This document shows positions 11,769 to 21,798 of a stretch of 64,000 nucleotides of DNA, one piece after another. Both the position numbers and the translations under genes were made by a program. The first letter of the stretch is position 1. Each line of letters starts with the position of its first letter. Where the stretch lies: assembly GCA_963978545.1 (NCBI GenBank), contig OZ021733.1, positions 71,393,589 through 71,457,588 of the forward strand, written 5' to 3'. The notes under the pieces were generated by a model. That model ran no database searches and was not told where the DNA came from. It saw only the letters and a list, made by a program, of their open reading frames with translations. Source of the DNA: Linyphia triangularis (lineage: Eukaryota; Arthropoda; Arachnida; Araneae; Linyphiidae).

Positions 11769-12155
11769 TTATATACATACATCAGAATGACACTTATCAT
11801 AAAAACATGGAAAACAAAAACTGTTTTGACATCTTGCACAATTTATAAAGGAAGATTGTTTACAGGAACAACATTTTTGTAAAAGATTCGTTGGAAAATA
11901 TACTTCATTAACATTTATGAAAATATATCTTTCGTCAGAAAACTTGGAAGCATACCAGGCATACCGGATCATTTTATTAAAAATTGATGATGGACTATTG
12001 ATTGTATTTTTATGCAGTCTTCACGGGTATTTATTTCTCTATTATTTTCAACCAGATACGCGCAATTTTGCATAAACTTTAGTAGATTCTTTACCTGTCT
12101 ATAAAAATAGACGTCGCAATGTGCCGTTAGGGTTTTGAAAATTTCTGACTACCTG
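11769..12155 (-). pseudogene. Frameshifted transposon protein with C-terminal Cys cluster
   Basis: Reading on the minus strand, a frame open from about 12155 gives a helical stretch (VKNLLKFMQNCAYLVE) and then TREDCIKIQSIVHHQF before stopping near 11990. The next frame continues at once with MIRYAWYASK and runs to 11769 with CSCKQSS...CARCQNSFCFPCF...CH, a zinc-ribbon-like arrangement C-x2-C-x7-C-x2-C-x4-C-x2-C. I recall the string DCIKIQS...HHQ followed by KYAWYK and a terminal Cys cluster from uncharacterised repetitive proteins of several invertebrates, so one frameshift most likely broke a single protein of that kind. Part of a transposase-associated product is an inference; no catalytic core is left. 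Confidence 0.5.
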
Positions 12156-12414
12156 CTTGAGTACAATAGGACAACATTCTTACTCTTCCATATAGAAACT
12201 GGTTCTTCATGTTTTTTGGGAAAATCCTTTACTTCTCTACATCTTATAATATCTCAATATTTATAATCACTTGTTTGTGAAAATAGTAAATAGAGTTTTA
12301 ATGTACCTTCATTAAAAATACATTACGTATTTAAAAATAAAGTATTATCTTTAATTCAAATTTCAATTAGCTGGAACAGTCACTTTATAAATTGAAAAAA
12401 TAAAAATTAAAAAT

Positions 12415-12487
12415 TACTTTACGAGGTATCGAACCCGGATCGCCCGTACGGGAATCCATCACTCTGACCACTTAGCCACCGGAAGTT
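12415..12487 (-). repeat. tRNA-like Pol III segment in right arm
   Basis: Inverse copy of 11466-11545 with a few substitutions (GTCAGAGTGATGG for GTCAGCGTGATGG). The B box GGTTCGATACC is intact. Both copies would transcribe towards the centre of the element. Confidence 0.6.
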
Positions 12488-13384
12488 GCAAATCAAAAAT
12501 CTTTACTAGTGTCTAAGCTATGCGTAACACTTTAAAGCCTATTTTCTCGGAATCTTCTGGCTAGTGCGCTTTATTACTTTACAGTGTGGATACCCTTAAG
12601 GTATACTATCAATCTACCAAATTTCATCCCGATCTGAATTTCCGAGACCGTAAGGTCTCCTTGTTAGATTCATCAGTAATGGTGATAAGTCGTTCAAAAT
12701 GATATTTTTAAGGTTTAAAAATAAGTAGTTAAAACACAAAACCTTTAAACAAATTTAAAATGCAGCCCATAATTTAATTTTAATCAATAATTTTGTATAA
12801 TTATAAAACATTGTTATATCCATTAGATTAATATCAAAAAACTTATTGTTGATACTTATAAAAACTTCGAGATTTATTTTAAAGTACGTTAGAACTTATT
12901 CTATCTATAATATTCGTATAATTTTTCATTTACAAACAAATCAGTCATGTACTACCAATAATGTAGTTCTTTCATTTAGTGACTTATTTTCTTAAACATT
13001 AATAGGAAGAAAAACTAGATTCCATTTAAAAAAAGTTTAGGCTTTAACATTTTCAACAAAAAAAAAGTTTTGCAGTTTTTTCTAAACCTAGGCTGTTACA
13101 CAATTTTGAAACTCCAACAGAAAAAAAATTCTCTCAACATTCGCTTTTGTAGCAAAATTCCTTTTGGAAAAAGATATCTTTGGAGTAGAAAACTTTTGGT
13201 TAAAAGTTATTTACAACATCAAATAATTTAAAAAATCTAATTATAAATAAGTAAATAAAAACACAATTTTAAATTGTTCTTCAAAAAAAAAACAATTGAT
13301 TTTTTTTAGAAAAAAAAACCATTTGGTTTAAACCGTGGTTAAAATCAATTGGTTTAACCCATGCCAACCCTGTTCTAAATCGAA

Positions 13385-14175
13385 TGAGAGCATAAAAAAT
13401 AGGGGTTTTGTGTTGCAATTTTTAAAGATAGTTTTAAATTTACTTAGTATACAGCCCCCTAAGAAACAAAATTATGCACCAGACATATATAGAAAATCGT
13501 AAACAAAACATTTTGGTGAAAACCGCAAGATTCTACGATAATTAGAATCAAAGTAATAGCCATTAGCTTTTTTTTTTTTTTTTTTCTTCTTTTTTTTTTT
13601 GCGTACTGTACATAATTTTAACTACGCAAAAAATGTCTTGGTGTTTAAGGATAATTTCTACTTGAAAGAAAAAAAACAGGATTTGGATGGCTCTCTACAA
13701 CAGTGCGACATTTATTGTCACTTTCAGTACAAAGAGTTGTTTGTGAAACTAACGTTGTTGTCACCATTTTATATTTAAAGCGAAGATATGATTATTCACG
13801 ATAAAACCTCCATCGACCGTATTGTACTCATTTGGAACATAAAAAACACAATTGTAAAAAAGCCCGCCAGATAAAATGGGCAGCCAAAAAAAGTTGGGGA
13901 ATCTATGTTTTCCGCCAAGCGGCCGCGTTTAATTTCTTTGGGATATTTGTGCACAATGAACAACATTGGAACTATTGTGCCCTTAACTAGCATTATTTGT
14001 TAAATCATTCAACTTGTACTATTTCAGATAGATAGTTATTTATCGAAGGGATTTTAATAGAGCAGTGAGTTTTCTAAAAAATGTACGTAGGAATTTTAAG
14101 ATAATTCTTGAAATTGTAGGGATCATTCAAAAACATATCTTTCTTTTAAAACTGATATATGCTCCTGAGACAGAC
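13385..14175. other. AT-rich spacer with fragment of the 3840-4354 family
   Basis: Includes a T run at 13569-13601 and, at 13860-13985, a relative of the repeat at 3850-3960 (CGCGTTTAATTTCTTTGGGA followed by a diverged arm). The 65-codon minus-strand frame over that part has no domain. No gene supported. Confidence 0.45.
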
Positions 14176-14179
14176 AGAT

Positions 14180-14670
14180 TCTTTCCAAAGTTTTCGAATA
14201 TTCTGATTTCAAAAAAGTGGTCAAGAAAAATGTCTGTCAGTGACTCCCGAACAAATTGATGTTAATGAACAAACCGATGTTCAAATTTGATGTGCGGGTA
14301 ACTGGTGGCCATGGGATCTACCATTAAGGTTTCCATCAAGAGCATAAGGCATTCTAATCACCCCCACCTTCGAAATTCCCGTAGAAAAAGTAGGAAAACT
14401 AGTGCCTTTAAAACAGAGCTCCTTGAGCATCGTCCATCAACGATTGATTGCTTCCACGCACAAGACAATGTCTGTCGAACACCAATTTCGCCGTCCTGGC
14501 GTGTTTCCCATATAACAATTATTGCCAAAAATATTACCAAACTAGCCATTGTTATTTAAATGAGTGAAAATATGAAAACGATAATAATCGATCAATAATC
14601 TATATCAAATTTTAATGCAATGACCAATATTATAGAGTAATTGAAAGTTGTGCGATGTTCCACACCCCTA
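14180..14670 (+). repeat. Repeat family C, copy 2
   Basis: Begins TTCCAAAGTTTTCGAATATT rather than at the usual T run, so it is 5' shortened or diverged, and ends with the constant ATTGAAAGTTGTGCGATG and CCCTAA. It carries an internal deletion relative to copies at 17255 and 31154. Confidence 0.75.
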
Positions 14671-14674
14671 ATTC

Positions 14675-16180
14675 CTGATGTACTGTCACGACTGATCCTG
14701 ATTAATTTTTATAATTATATTGCATAGAAATAATCTAATGGCCATATACCAAAACTCGATAGCTAAAAATATTTTACTTAACTTTTTCGATGCTAAGTTA
14801 TTAATTAAACTGACTTCTAGTCTAGTTTCGATGAAGAGAAAAAAGAACATTATTTACTCATTTTGAGTTGTTTCAAAAACATCTCATGTTATTCTAACAT
14901 TAAAAACATAAATAAAAATCATACACTCGTTATTTTATTCTTAATGTATTTTCATTTCGTACTGAGATGTTTTTTCAGAATTATTGTTTCGAATGGGAGG
15001 CACTCACTCGGTAACAACCGACCACAAAAGTATCGACGGAGCTCGATTGCGTGACGTACGTGCAACGATTAAAATTACATCTGAAATGTTTTTCGAAAAT
15101 ATGTTTCCTGGAAACAAATGATAGCTTTACATTCCTGGGATTTTTTAGGTGAATGAAAAGACAAGTATTTTCCGATAATTAGCTGTTTTGCAGATAAAAC
15201 TAATTAACAAGACATACATGTGACATGGCATATTTTTAAAATTCTATCATCACTAGCTTTTACTTGAACCAAACATTGTAATCAAAGCAACAAAAAAATA
15301 TAGATATACAATAGCAATCTCTTTTTACATTCATTTATTTCATCGTTTTAAAGCGCGTATTTTGAATTCATTTATTCAATAACTGCCCACGCACAGCTAT
15401 TTGTGTGAATCGTGTCAGCATTTCAGTAAGAGTGTTCCATAATTAATATGCAGTATTGCTCGCTCTTGCGTCAGACTGTTTTATAGTTAACACACCCTTA
15501 GTATTTTAATATCTGCTAAGCATCCAATACAATGGAGTTTACATTAACCTCACTTCATTCTTTTGATATGCCGCTTCCAAATTAGTATCTCAATAAATGT
15601 GTTCGACTGTCTCAAAAAACTGTTTACTGACTAACCACTGCATTAATTTATGCAATACATTACATAAACAAAAATTTAAACTTTTTTCAAATAAAATCTC
15701 ATTTGGATATTATGCCCTAAATGGATTACAAATTTCCTTGGAATTATCCAAATAGCAACTGCGTATTTGAATTTTTAACTTTTTCGGGAGCAGTGATGAA
15801 AATTCATTAATTATTTTGCACCTAAATTTTTAAAAAATTAACGAAAGTTATGAAACAATCAAAAACATCAGTTATAAAGCAAAGTTATCATCAGTTACGA
15901 AACAAACAAAAAATTACAACTTTTTTCAAAAATTTAATTAAAAAAATCTCATTTGAGCATTATGCACTAAATGTTTTACAAATTTCATTGAAAGTATAAA
16001 ACTCGCACCTGCGTATTGAACTTTTAATCTTTTCAGAAGCAGTGAAGAAAATTTGAATCATGCGCCAACTTTCCGTTCATTTTTTGCTAAAGGTGATCAG
16101 CAAAAGAGTCGAATTAAATTTGAGAAATTTTCACAATACAGTGATAAAAACACAGTAAAAAATTCTATGAAGTTATCTGT
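14675..16180. other. AT-rich DNA, no gene seen
   Basis: Long AT-rich stretch without a credible gene. Phrases such as GAAACAATCAAAAACATCAG and AAATCTCATTTG recur within 15690-16020, suggesting a diverged local duplication of about 250 bp. One 63-codon frame (14863-15054) ends in basic residues but has no recognisable domain. Confidence 0.4.
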
Positions 16181-16185
16181 AAATG

Positions 16186-16590
16186 TAAAAAGTATTTATT
16201 AAGTAAATATAATTCTAAAAAGTCAAAGTATAACAGCACCAAAATATAAATTTAAGATAAAAATCAAAGCAAGTATCTTTAGAGCATGAAAAAGAATGGA
16301 AAACAATAATTAAAAAATACTAATTTCATATTAATCGATTCACAAATTACACCCTTACTTGCTAACTTCAAGAGAAAACAAAGCTAGTACGATACTTTTC
16401 TTTTTAATTTCAATAAGAACACAAATAAAACATGTTGTTTTCTTTAATATATGTTATTATAAATTTAAATTAATTATGTCATCATAAATTTAAAATACTG
16501 TCCTAAATATTTACTTAACTTGGGCATGCATGAGCACGAAACTTAAATAATCAGTATTTTGGTATTCGGTTAAAATTCCATTAGGTACTT
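16186..16590. repeat. Repeat family F, copy 1
   Basis: Matches 45250-45620 and 60080-60490 through AGCATGAAAAAGAATGGAAA, ACAAATTACACCCTTACTTG, CATGCATGAGCACGAAACTT and AAATAATCAGTATTTTG. Only the first part of the longer unit is present here. No coding frame is conserved. Confidence 0.7.
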
Positions 16591-16592
16591 CA

Positions 16593-17020
16593 TCAGGACC
16601 CTAAAGAGCGTAGGAACAGTACGGGTATAACAAAAAACGAAAGCGTTATGAAACGGCTCTGCAAACAGAAACACGATTGGGGCACACGGAGGAAATTTGC
16701 AAAATGGAAAATATTGCCTGTGATGTCACCCATGTGAACTCTGTCATATGCAAATTTCCACCGTTCAACTCGATTGCGTTTTTGTTGGCCGTCTGTTCTT
16801 TGGGCGTGCATAACGCGTCCGTTTTTTGTGATACAAATACCGTTCCAACGCTCTTTAATTTTTTCACATGTGCTGAGCATTTTGCGACAGGAAAAAGTGG
16901 GCGTTGCCATTCGAAATTTTCGAGTTTCTATAACTATAACCGCCATTGTGTTGCCATTCACAGAATCCTGAGTCATACCTCTGAATAACTAGACCTGAAA
17001 TCTCACCTCGAAACGGTAGC
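16593..17020. other. GC-elevated patch open in several frames
   Basis: About 400 bp with clearly higher GC than the surroundings and several CpG. It is open for 103 codons on the plus strand (16677-16988) and for 127 and 73 codons on the minus strand (16593-16976 and 16646-16867). None shows a domain I recognise, and simultaneous openness on both strands argues for a low-stop base composition rather than a gene. It could be a decayed exon or part of a low-copy element. Confidence 0.35.
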
Positions 17021-17254
17021 TACAAGTCCATATATAGACCAAGTTTCTTTGTGACCACCTTGTATACCGTGCCCAAAAAGAGGCCGTATTTATTTGTATA
17101 TGCCGTACATATTAAAATCAAGGTTGAAATAAGAGAAACAAAAAGTGTATTCTTTCTGTGTCTTCTGGAGGAAAAATTATCATGAATAATGTGCGAACTA
17201 ATACGAGGAGGTTCCATATGTTTACAAAGGGTAATAGCATTCGGTCAAAAACAA

Positions 17255-17838
17255 GGTTTTTTTTCTTTTTTTTTCTTGCATTTCTCCACGTTTTGATCTT
17301 GATTTCAAAAAAGTGGTCTAGAAAAAATGTGTGTCTGTGGTTAGCATAACTCCCGAACAAATTGACCTACGATTTTCAAATTTGGTGTGCTTATTAGTGG
17401 TGGCCGTGGAACTTACCATTACGGTTTTCGTCAAAATAAGGTTGAAATCATGAAAAAAATCTAGTTTTTCAGCAATTGCTAAAAACAGCTCGAACGATTT
17501 TGTTTAAAACGTCTCTATTCATCCCCACCTTCGAAATTGCCGTAGAAATGCGAAAAACGAGTGGAATTCTCTGCTCTTGAGTAACACCCATCAACGATTG
17601 ATTTTTTCTGTTTCACGCACAAGAAATGACAATGTAATGCCTATCTAATAACATCACCAATTTCGCTATCTCGGCGGGTTTCTTCCCATGTAAAAGTTAT
17701 TGCCAAAAATATCGCCAAACTGACCATTTTTTTATTTAAATGAATGGAAATATGAAAACGGTAAATAATACCAGACATTTTAATGCGATGATCAATATTA
17801 TAGTTTAATAGAAAGTTGTGCGATGTTTCACACTCCTA
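17255..17838 (+). repeat. Repeat family C, copy 3
   Basis: One of the fullest copies: T-rich start, TTTCTCCACGTTTTGATC, AAAAAAGTGGTCTAGAAAAA, GAACAAATTGACCTACGA, GTTTTTCAGCAATTGC, ending GTTGTGCGATGTTTCACACT and CCTAA. SINE-A copy 3 inserted immediately downstream, in the family's last bases. Confidence 0.8.
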
Positions 17839-17848
17839 ATTAACTTGC

Positions 17849-18030
17849 GCCGACCAAACAGTATAGTGGTTAGCGTGCTGGCTTCTAGACCGCGAGGTTG
17901 CGGGTTCGAGTCCCGTGTAGGCATGGGTGTTTGTAAATGTATGTTGGTTTGTTAAATGACGAAATGTTTCGGCGCATTATAGCCCTCGTGTTGCTGACGG
18001 CGCCAGATAATCTGAAAACAATCAACTAAC
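17849..18030 (+). mobile_element. tRNA-derived SINE-A, copy 3
   Basis: Complete copy with GGTTCGAGTCC B box and the 3' GCCAGATAATCTGAAAACAA end. It is flanked by a 13-bp duplication with one mismatch, CTAATTAACTTGC (17836-17848) and CTAATTATCTTGC (18031-18043). Confidence 0.9.
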
Positions 18031-18109
18031 CTAATTATCTTGCAATTACCCATATGGTTACATAGGATAAGGAATGTATTGTTTTTGGTTAAAAAAAAAA
18101 ATCTTTTTT

Positions 18110-18298
18110 AATTCTTCACGTTTTGGAACATCCTGACACGAAAAAAGTAGTCTAGAAAAAATGTTTGTGTGTGTAGGTGGCAGTTTTTGTCCCATATAAG
18201 AATTATCATCGAAATGAATGAATGATGTGAAAATAAATGATGAAAATATAAAAGGTAAATAACGTCAGTATAATAGTATCATTAAAAGTAACCCCTAG
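18110..18298 (+). repeat. Repeat family C, copy 4 (internally deleted)
   Basis: Keeps the start (TCACGTTTTGGAACATCCTG, then AAAAAAGTAGTCTAGAAAAA) and the final ~130 bp, ending ATTAAAAGTAACCCCTAG, with the middle missing. Confidence 0.65.
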
Positions 18299-18414
18299 TT
18301 TACGTCTACTTTTAAAGCGAGTCTGGTTCGCAAATCAAACTAATGACGGTTGCTTATATGCTAGGTGGTTGGCGAGCTTTTAAAGATTCCACTTCTGAGA
18401 TCTAAACGGGAGTA

Positions 18415-18575
18415 AAATACAAAAGTTTGTTTCTTCCACACAAACATCCCTATCAATGAAATGATACAAATATTATCCCGAGAGCCCATCCAATAATACA
18501 TAAGTTTCTATTTGTTTCTTCCACAAATCGCAAGCCTATCAATGAAATGATACAAACATTATCTGTTAAGGATAC
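18415..18575. repeat. Local tandem duplication, ~85 bp
   Basis: Two units share GTTTGTTTCTTCCACA and CCTATCAATGAAATGATACA. The first is followed by an insertion absent from the second. No repeats elsewhere in the window. Confidence 0.65.
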
Positions 18576-18738
18576 TTTAAAATAAAATAAGTATAAATTT
18601 CATTTCTAGAAAAAGAATAAAAATTTTGAGCCGAGTCATTTTTAAGTTAACAAAAATCTTCAGTTGCGATGCTGTGTCAAATTTCCAAAATTGAATTTTT
18701 TAAGAGGGCCATTAATTTATATAAATACAAGCAATATC

Positions 18739-18877
18739 CTGCACGAGGGCTATAATGCGCCGAAACATTCATCATTAGACAAGCCAACATACATTTACAA
18801 ACACCCATGCCTAACATGGGACCCGCAACCTCGCTGTCCAGAGGCTAGCACGCTAACCACTATACCGTTTGGTCGGC
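18739..18877 (-). mobile_element. tRNA-derived SINE-A, copy 4, 3'-truncated
   Basis: The tRNA-like head is complete (ending GGTCGGC on the plus strand), but the body stops at CACGAGGGC and lacks the terminal ~37 bp found in the other five copies. The flanking 13-bp duplication TACAAGCAATATC (18726-18738 and 18878-18890) is perfect, so the truncation happened during insertion. It sits directly before repeat D copy 3. Confidence 0.9.
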
Positions 18878-18890
18878 TACAAGCAATATC

Positions 18891-19250
18891 ATTTTTAAAT
18901 ATTAACTTCGATTTTGTGTGTTTTTCGATGGCATCTGCGAAGACATAAGTTTGTCCAATCAGGCTTCTATCAAATTTTGGGACTGTCACTAAAAGGTCGA
19001 TTTTATGGAATAAACCAACTCGCGCTAAAATAGTATTAAACCGACCAAACTCTTTTTTGTTTACTAAATAAAAACTGTTTGAATCAAAATAAATAAAAGA
19101 TATCTGCATGTGAGTGCATAAATTCACGTTCATTTTTAATAAATAAATTTTAAAACGTAGTACATTTTACTAAAAATTCGATGCAAAGACCAAGCACACG
19201 CTGTTTACAGAATCGGCGCTGAGTTAATGAATGTAAAAATTGGCAACGTA
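18891..19250 (+). repeat. Repeat family D, copy 3
   Basis: Runs in parallel with 33700-34309: ATTAACTTCGATTTTGTGTG, then TTTTGGGACTGTCACTAAAA, CGCGCTAAAATAGTATT, ATAAATTCACGTTCATTTTT, and GAATCGGCGCTGAGTTAATG. It lacks the 153-bp pogo-type MITE found in the other copy and has a shorter 5' part. Confidence 0.7.
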
Positions 19251-19254
19251 CATA

Positions 19255-19560
19255 ACTTAACTTCGATTTCAGAATGATAGAATGACGCTTATGAGATAAT
19301 AAAAATTCTCACTTCAAACCAGTGGAGTACCTCGGAGGGGGGAAAAAAGAAATTAATGCAAAAAGCCAGTTTCCGTGGTCACATGATGCTACATGGAAAG
19401 TGATAAAAGAGAGCAATTTTTGGGGGAAAGTGCATTACCTAATTATTAAAACATTCCCGTTCAATTCACACGCACTTCCGTCACAATCAGACCATTTTCC
19501 GCCATCTTTTGTCTATCGTGGCCAATTCCAACTTCTCAGATTTGAAGCATTTTTGTTAGA
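19255..19560. other. Spacer, no supported gene
   Basis: Mixed-composition DNA with a 130-codon plus-strand frame (19322-19714) that runs on into the MITE fragment at 19564. That frame has no domain and no splice support, so it is not called. Confidence 0.4.
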
Positions 19561-19563
19561 TCA

Positions 19564-19715
19564 GGGTGGCCACAAAGTTCAAGAAAAAAAGTTCCCATAC
19601 TTTATTTCGACAAAATTCCATGATTTTAGAGAAAACTTTTTCTTTTTTTTTTCAAATTTCCCCAATTTTTCCAGATGTGTAAACACCATAATGAAATGGA
19701 ACATGTATTGTTAAA
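19564..19715 (+). mobile_element. CAGGGTGGCC MITE, left-end fragment
   Basis: Begins with the clean left terminus CAGGGTGGCCACAAAGTTCA, continues with AAAAAAAGTTCCCATAC and TTCCCCAATTTTTCCAGATG, and breaks off after GAACATGTATTG, the centre of the complete element. No right end follows. Confidence 0.75.
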
Positions 19716-20130
19716 AATGTCAGTTCGACCCAAATTTGAGTGCAATTTGAAGGGCAGTTCCACAAACAAAAAACAACAGCGTTCCGTTCAGATCACTGCA
19801 ACTGATCTTCAATCGACCCCAACAAACAAGATGATCGCAATAAACAGGATTTTGTTGAAGTACACAATTGAGTTCGATACTGGACTGGATAAGTAAACCC
19901 TTTGCGCCTTGAATGGAAGGAAACCTTGAACTGCTGTGGTTTGGTATTTTTGGGGCAACACTTGGTCTATACTGCACCAAACAAATTTATGAGCATTATT
20001 TTAAGAAATATAGTATCATAAAAATTAAAATAAAAGTCAAAAAGGAAATATTTTAGGGGGTGGAAGCATTCTATAAAAAATGACTCGCGGTCTGTCAGAC
20101 CGCACACAGCAGTTAAGCAGCCAAAATAAT
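19716..20130. other. Spacer, no supported gene
   Basis: Open on both strands for about 75-85 codons (19675-19896 plus, 19720-19980 minus), without domains. Near 20090-20115 the sequence GCGGTCTGTCAGACCGC is a short perfect palindrome (7-bp arms and a 3-base centre). Confidence 0.45.
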
Positions 20131-20718
20131 TCCATTCAAGAAGACTTAAAAACTTATTACAAGTTTTATTCTAAAAAAAAAGCTTCTATAATATGGTATA
20201 TGTTTTGTCTTATATATAAACACGGTTTCTACTAGATCGTGTTCTTTAAGATCTCCTTACTTTTAGTTTTCATTTATAAAAGCCTTTAATAATTCTTATT
20301 TTTCCTTAACAGTAATTTAAAATTCAAATTTATTTACCAGGTAACTATTTGACTTATTTTCGGTATGTTTGTGGTATTAATGGTTTCAAATTTGCTGTTT
20401 ATTTTTTTAAATAAAATAGTTTATGCAAATTATTATAAAAAATCTTGTTTGATTTTTAATTCATGTATACGAGTTAAGATAAGTCCTTACGAAAAATATT
20501 AAAGGTGAATAGCTTCTTATTTTGTGAAAAGTGTGGGAACCCTGATTTAAAACAATGTTTTTGTGTGCTAAATGAAGACTTTTAAAGATTCATTTCTACC
20601 CTGCTCATAATAAACATTATACATAGTCACGAGTTCTCTTTTTCAGTATGTTTGTGGTATTATTGGTTTTCCCTTAGCTTGTTTTAATTATTCTTCATTA
20701 AGAATTAAATTACATGAA

Positions 20719-20903
20719 TTGGTTGGTTGGTTTATACGCTCAACGGCCTATTTTTATGCACAATGACGGCTGATAAGGCCGGGACATACAGCTTAACGTG
20801 GATTCCGAACAGCAACGAACATCCATGCCTAATCCGGGATTCGAACCCGGCATCTTTGGCATGCGTGACCAGAGCGCTAACCACGCAGCCATCAGATGGG
20901 CAG
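20719..20903 (-). mobile_element. tRNA-derived SINE-B, copy 1
   Basis: On the minus strand the head holds GTGGTTAGCGCTCTGG and the B box GGGTTCGAATCCC, then ATTAGGCATGGATGTTCGTT and a body ending CGTTGAGCGTATAAACCAAC. Copy 2 is at 62254-62435. The corresponding position in the family G duplicate (near 57500-57515) has no insertion. AGAATTA occurs on both sides and may be the target duplication. Confidence 0.82.
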
Positions 20904-21127
20904 AATTAGAAGAAAAACTTGCATTTAGTACAAATAACAGTAAAATGACTTGCTCTGAATGTGACTTTAATCCCCCCCCCCCCCAATATATCCCGTTTTA
21001 AGCTACATGATACCGTTGCACAATGAAAGGTTGTTGTAATAAAATAAAAAATATAACCTGCGAAGTAATAAGCTGATTTCGAGTTCAGTTACAGACCTTA
21101 ACAACTGAATGTTTTAAGTAACCTATT

Positions 21128-21349
21128 CGGTACTTTTTAGTTACAAAGGGCAATTGGCAAAATCCAAATACAGTATGGATTCTGCGACATGATTTTCGCC
21201 AATAAATGGCAGCAGCCGCCGTTTTTTAATAACAAGTGAACTACCTATGGTTGCCATGATTTGGCCCAGTTTTATGTAAACAATTCTTGGCGCAGAATCC
21301 GTACCATACTTGGATATTGCCAAAGCCACCCTTTAATGGAAAAGTACCG
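21128..21349. mobile_element. Palindromic MITE within family G
   Basis: Both halves are inverted: CGGTACTTTTTAGTTACAAA with GGCAAAATCC on the left and GGATATTGCC with TTTAATGGAAAAGTACCG on the right, about 60 bp per arm. A central AATGGCAGCAGCC segment is not repeated. The paralogue at 57733-57958 keeps the better ends (CAGTACTTTTCC and GGAAAAGTACTG). No clear target duplication was found. Confidence 0.7.
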
Positions 21350-21426
21350 CCTCTTCTGTATTAAAAATTTATATTTATAAAATATTACTTTTTAACAAAT
21401 ATATTTAAATAGAATTAGTTTTATTG

Positions 21427-21763
21427 CAAGGTTGGCACGATTAAACCAATGGTTTAAACCAAATATTTTTTTTTCTCAAGAAAAACAATTGTGTTTTTTT
21501 TTAAAGAATAATTTAAAATTGTATTTTTATTTATTTATTTACAATTAGATTTTTCAAATCATTTGATGTTGTAAATAACTTCTACTTTTAAACAAAAGTT
21601 TTCCATTCCGAAGTTTTTCATTTCAAAAGGAATTTATTGAAAATGTAACAGCTATAGAATGATGGCGAATGCAAGAAAATGATATAAAAAAGTTGAATAC
21701 TGATGTATTGAAGGAAGTTCATGTATTTCTTACTACAAAAACAACTACAGCGAATGTTGAGAG

Positions 21764-21798
<35 letters not shown>

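Larger units (their letters stand above)
11289..12663. mobile_element. Nested TIR element with tRNA-like arms
   Basis: A 1375-bp element inserted in the hAT relic. Its termini are perfect inverted repeats starting CAAGGAGACCTTACGGTCTC, and the arms stay similar for about 340 bp on each side. The target duplication is TTA (11286-11288 and 12664-12666); the uninterrupted relative at 22180-22200 shows the empty site. The first 20 bases contain their own small palindrome (GAGACC-TTAC-GGTCTC). Each arm carries a tRNA-like segment pointing inward. The unique centre carries a frameshifted minus-strand frame ending in a cysteine-rich motif. A 3-bp TTA duplication fits several class II superfamilies (PIF/Harbinger among them); I cannot assign it. 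Confidence 0.85.
10969..13372. mobile_element. hAT-like non-autonomous element, copy 1 (interrupted)
   Basis: Ends CAGGGTTG (left) and CAACCCTG (right) are inverted and are flanked by a perfect 8-bp duplication TTCTAAAT at 10961-10968 and 13373-13380. CAGGG-type ends with an 8-bp duplication are standard for hAT. Without the inserted element at 11289-12663 the length is about 1026 bp, close to the related copy at 21427-22488 (1062 bp). Internal runs of A/T and a GGTTTAAACCA block near both ends are shared by the copies. A short stretch in the second copy reads TTANVERIF, recalling the hAT C-terminal domain, so this looks like a shrunken relic of a hAT transposon. Confidence 0.85.
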
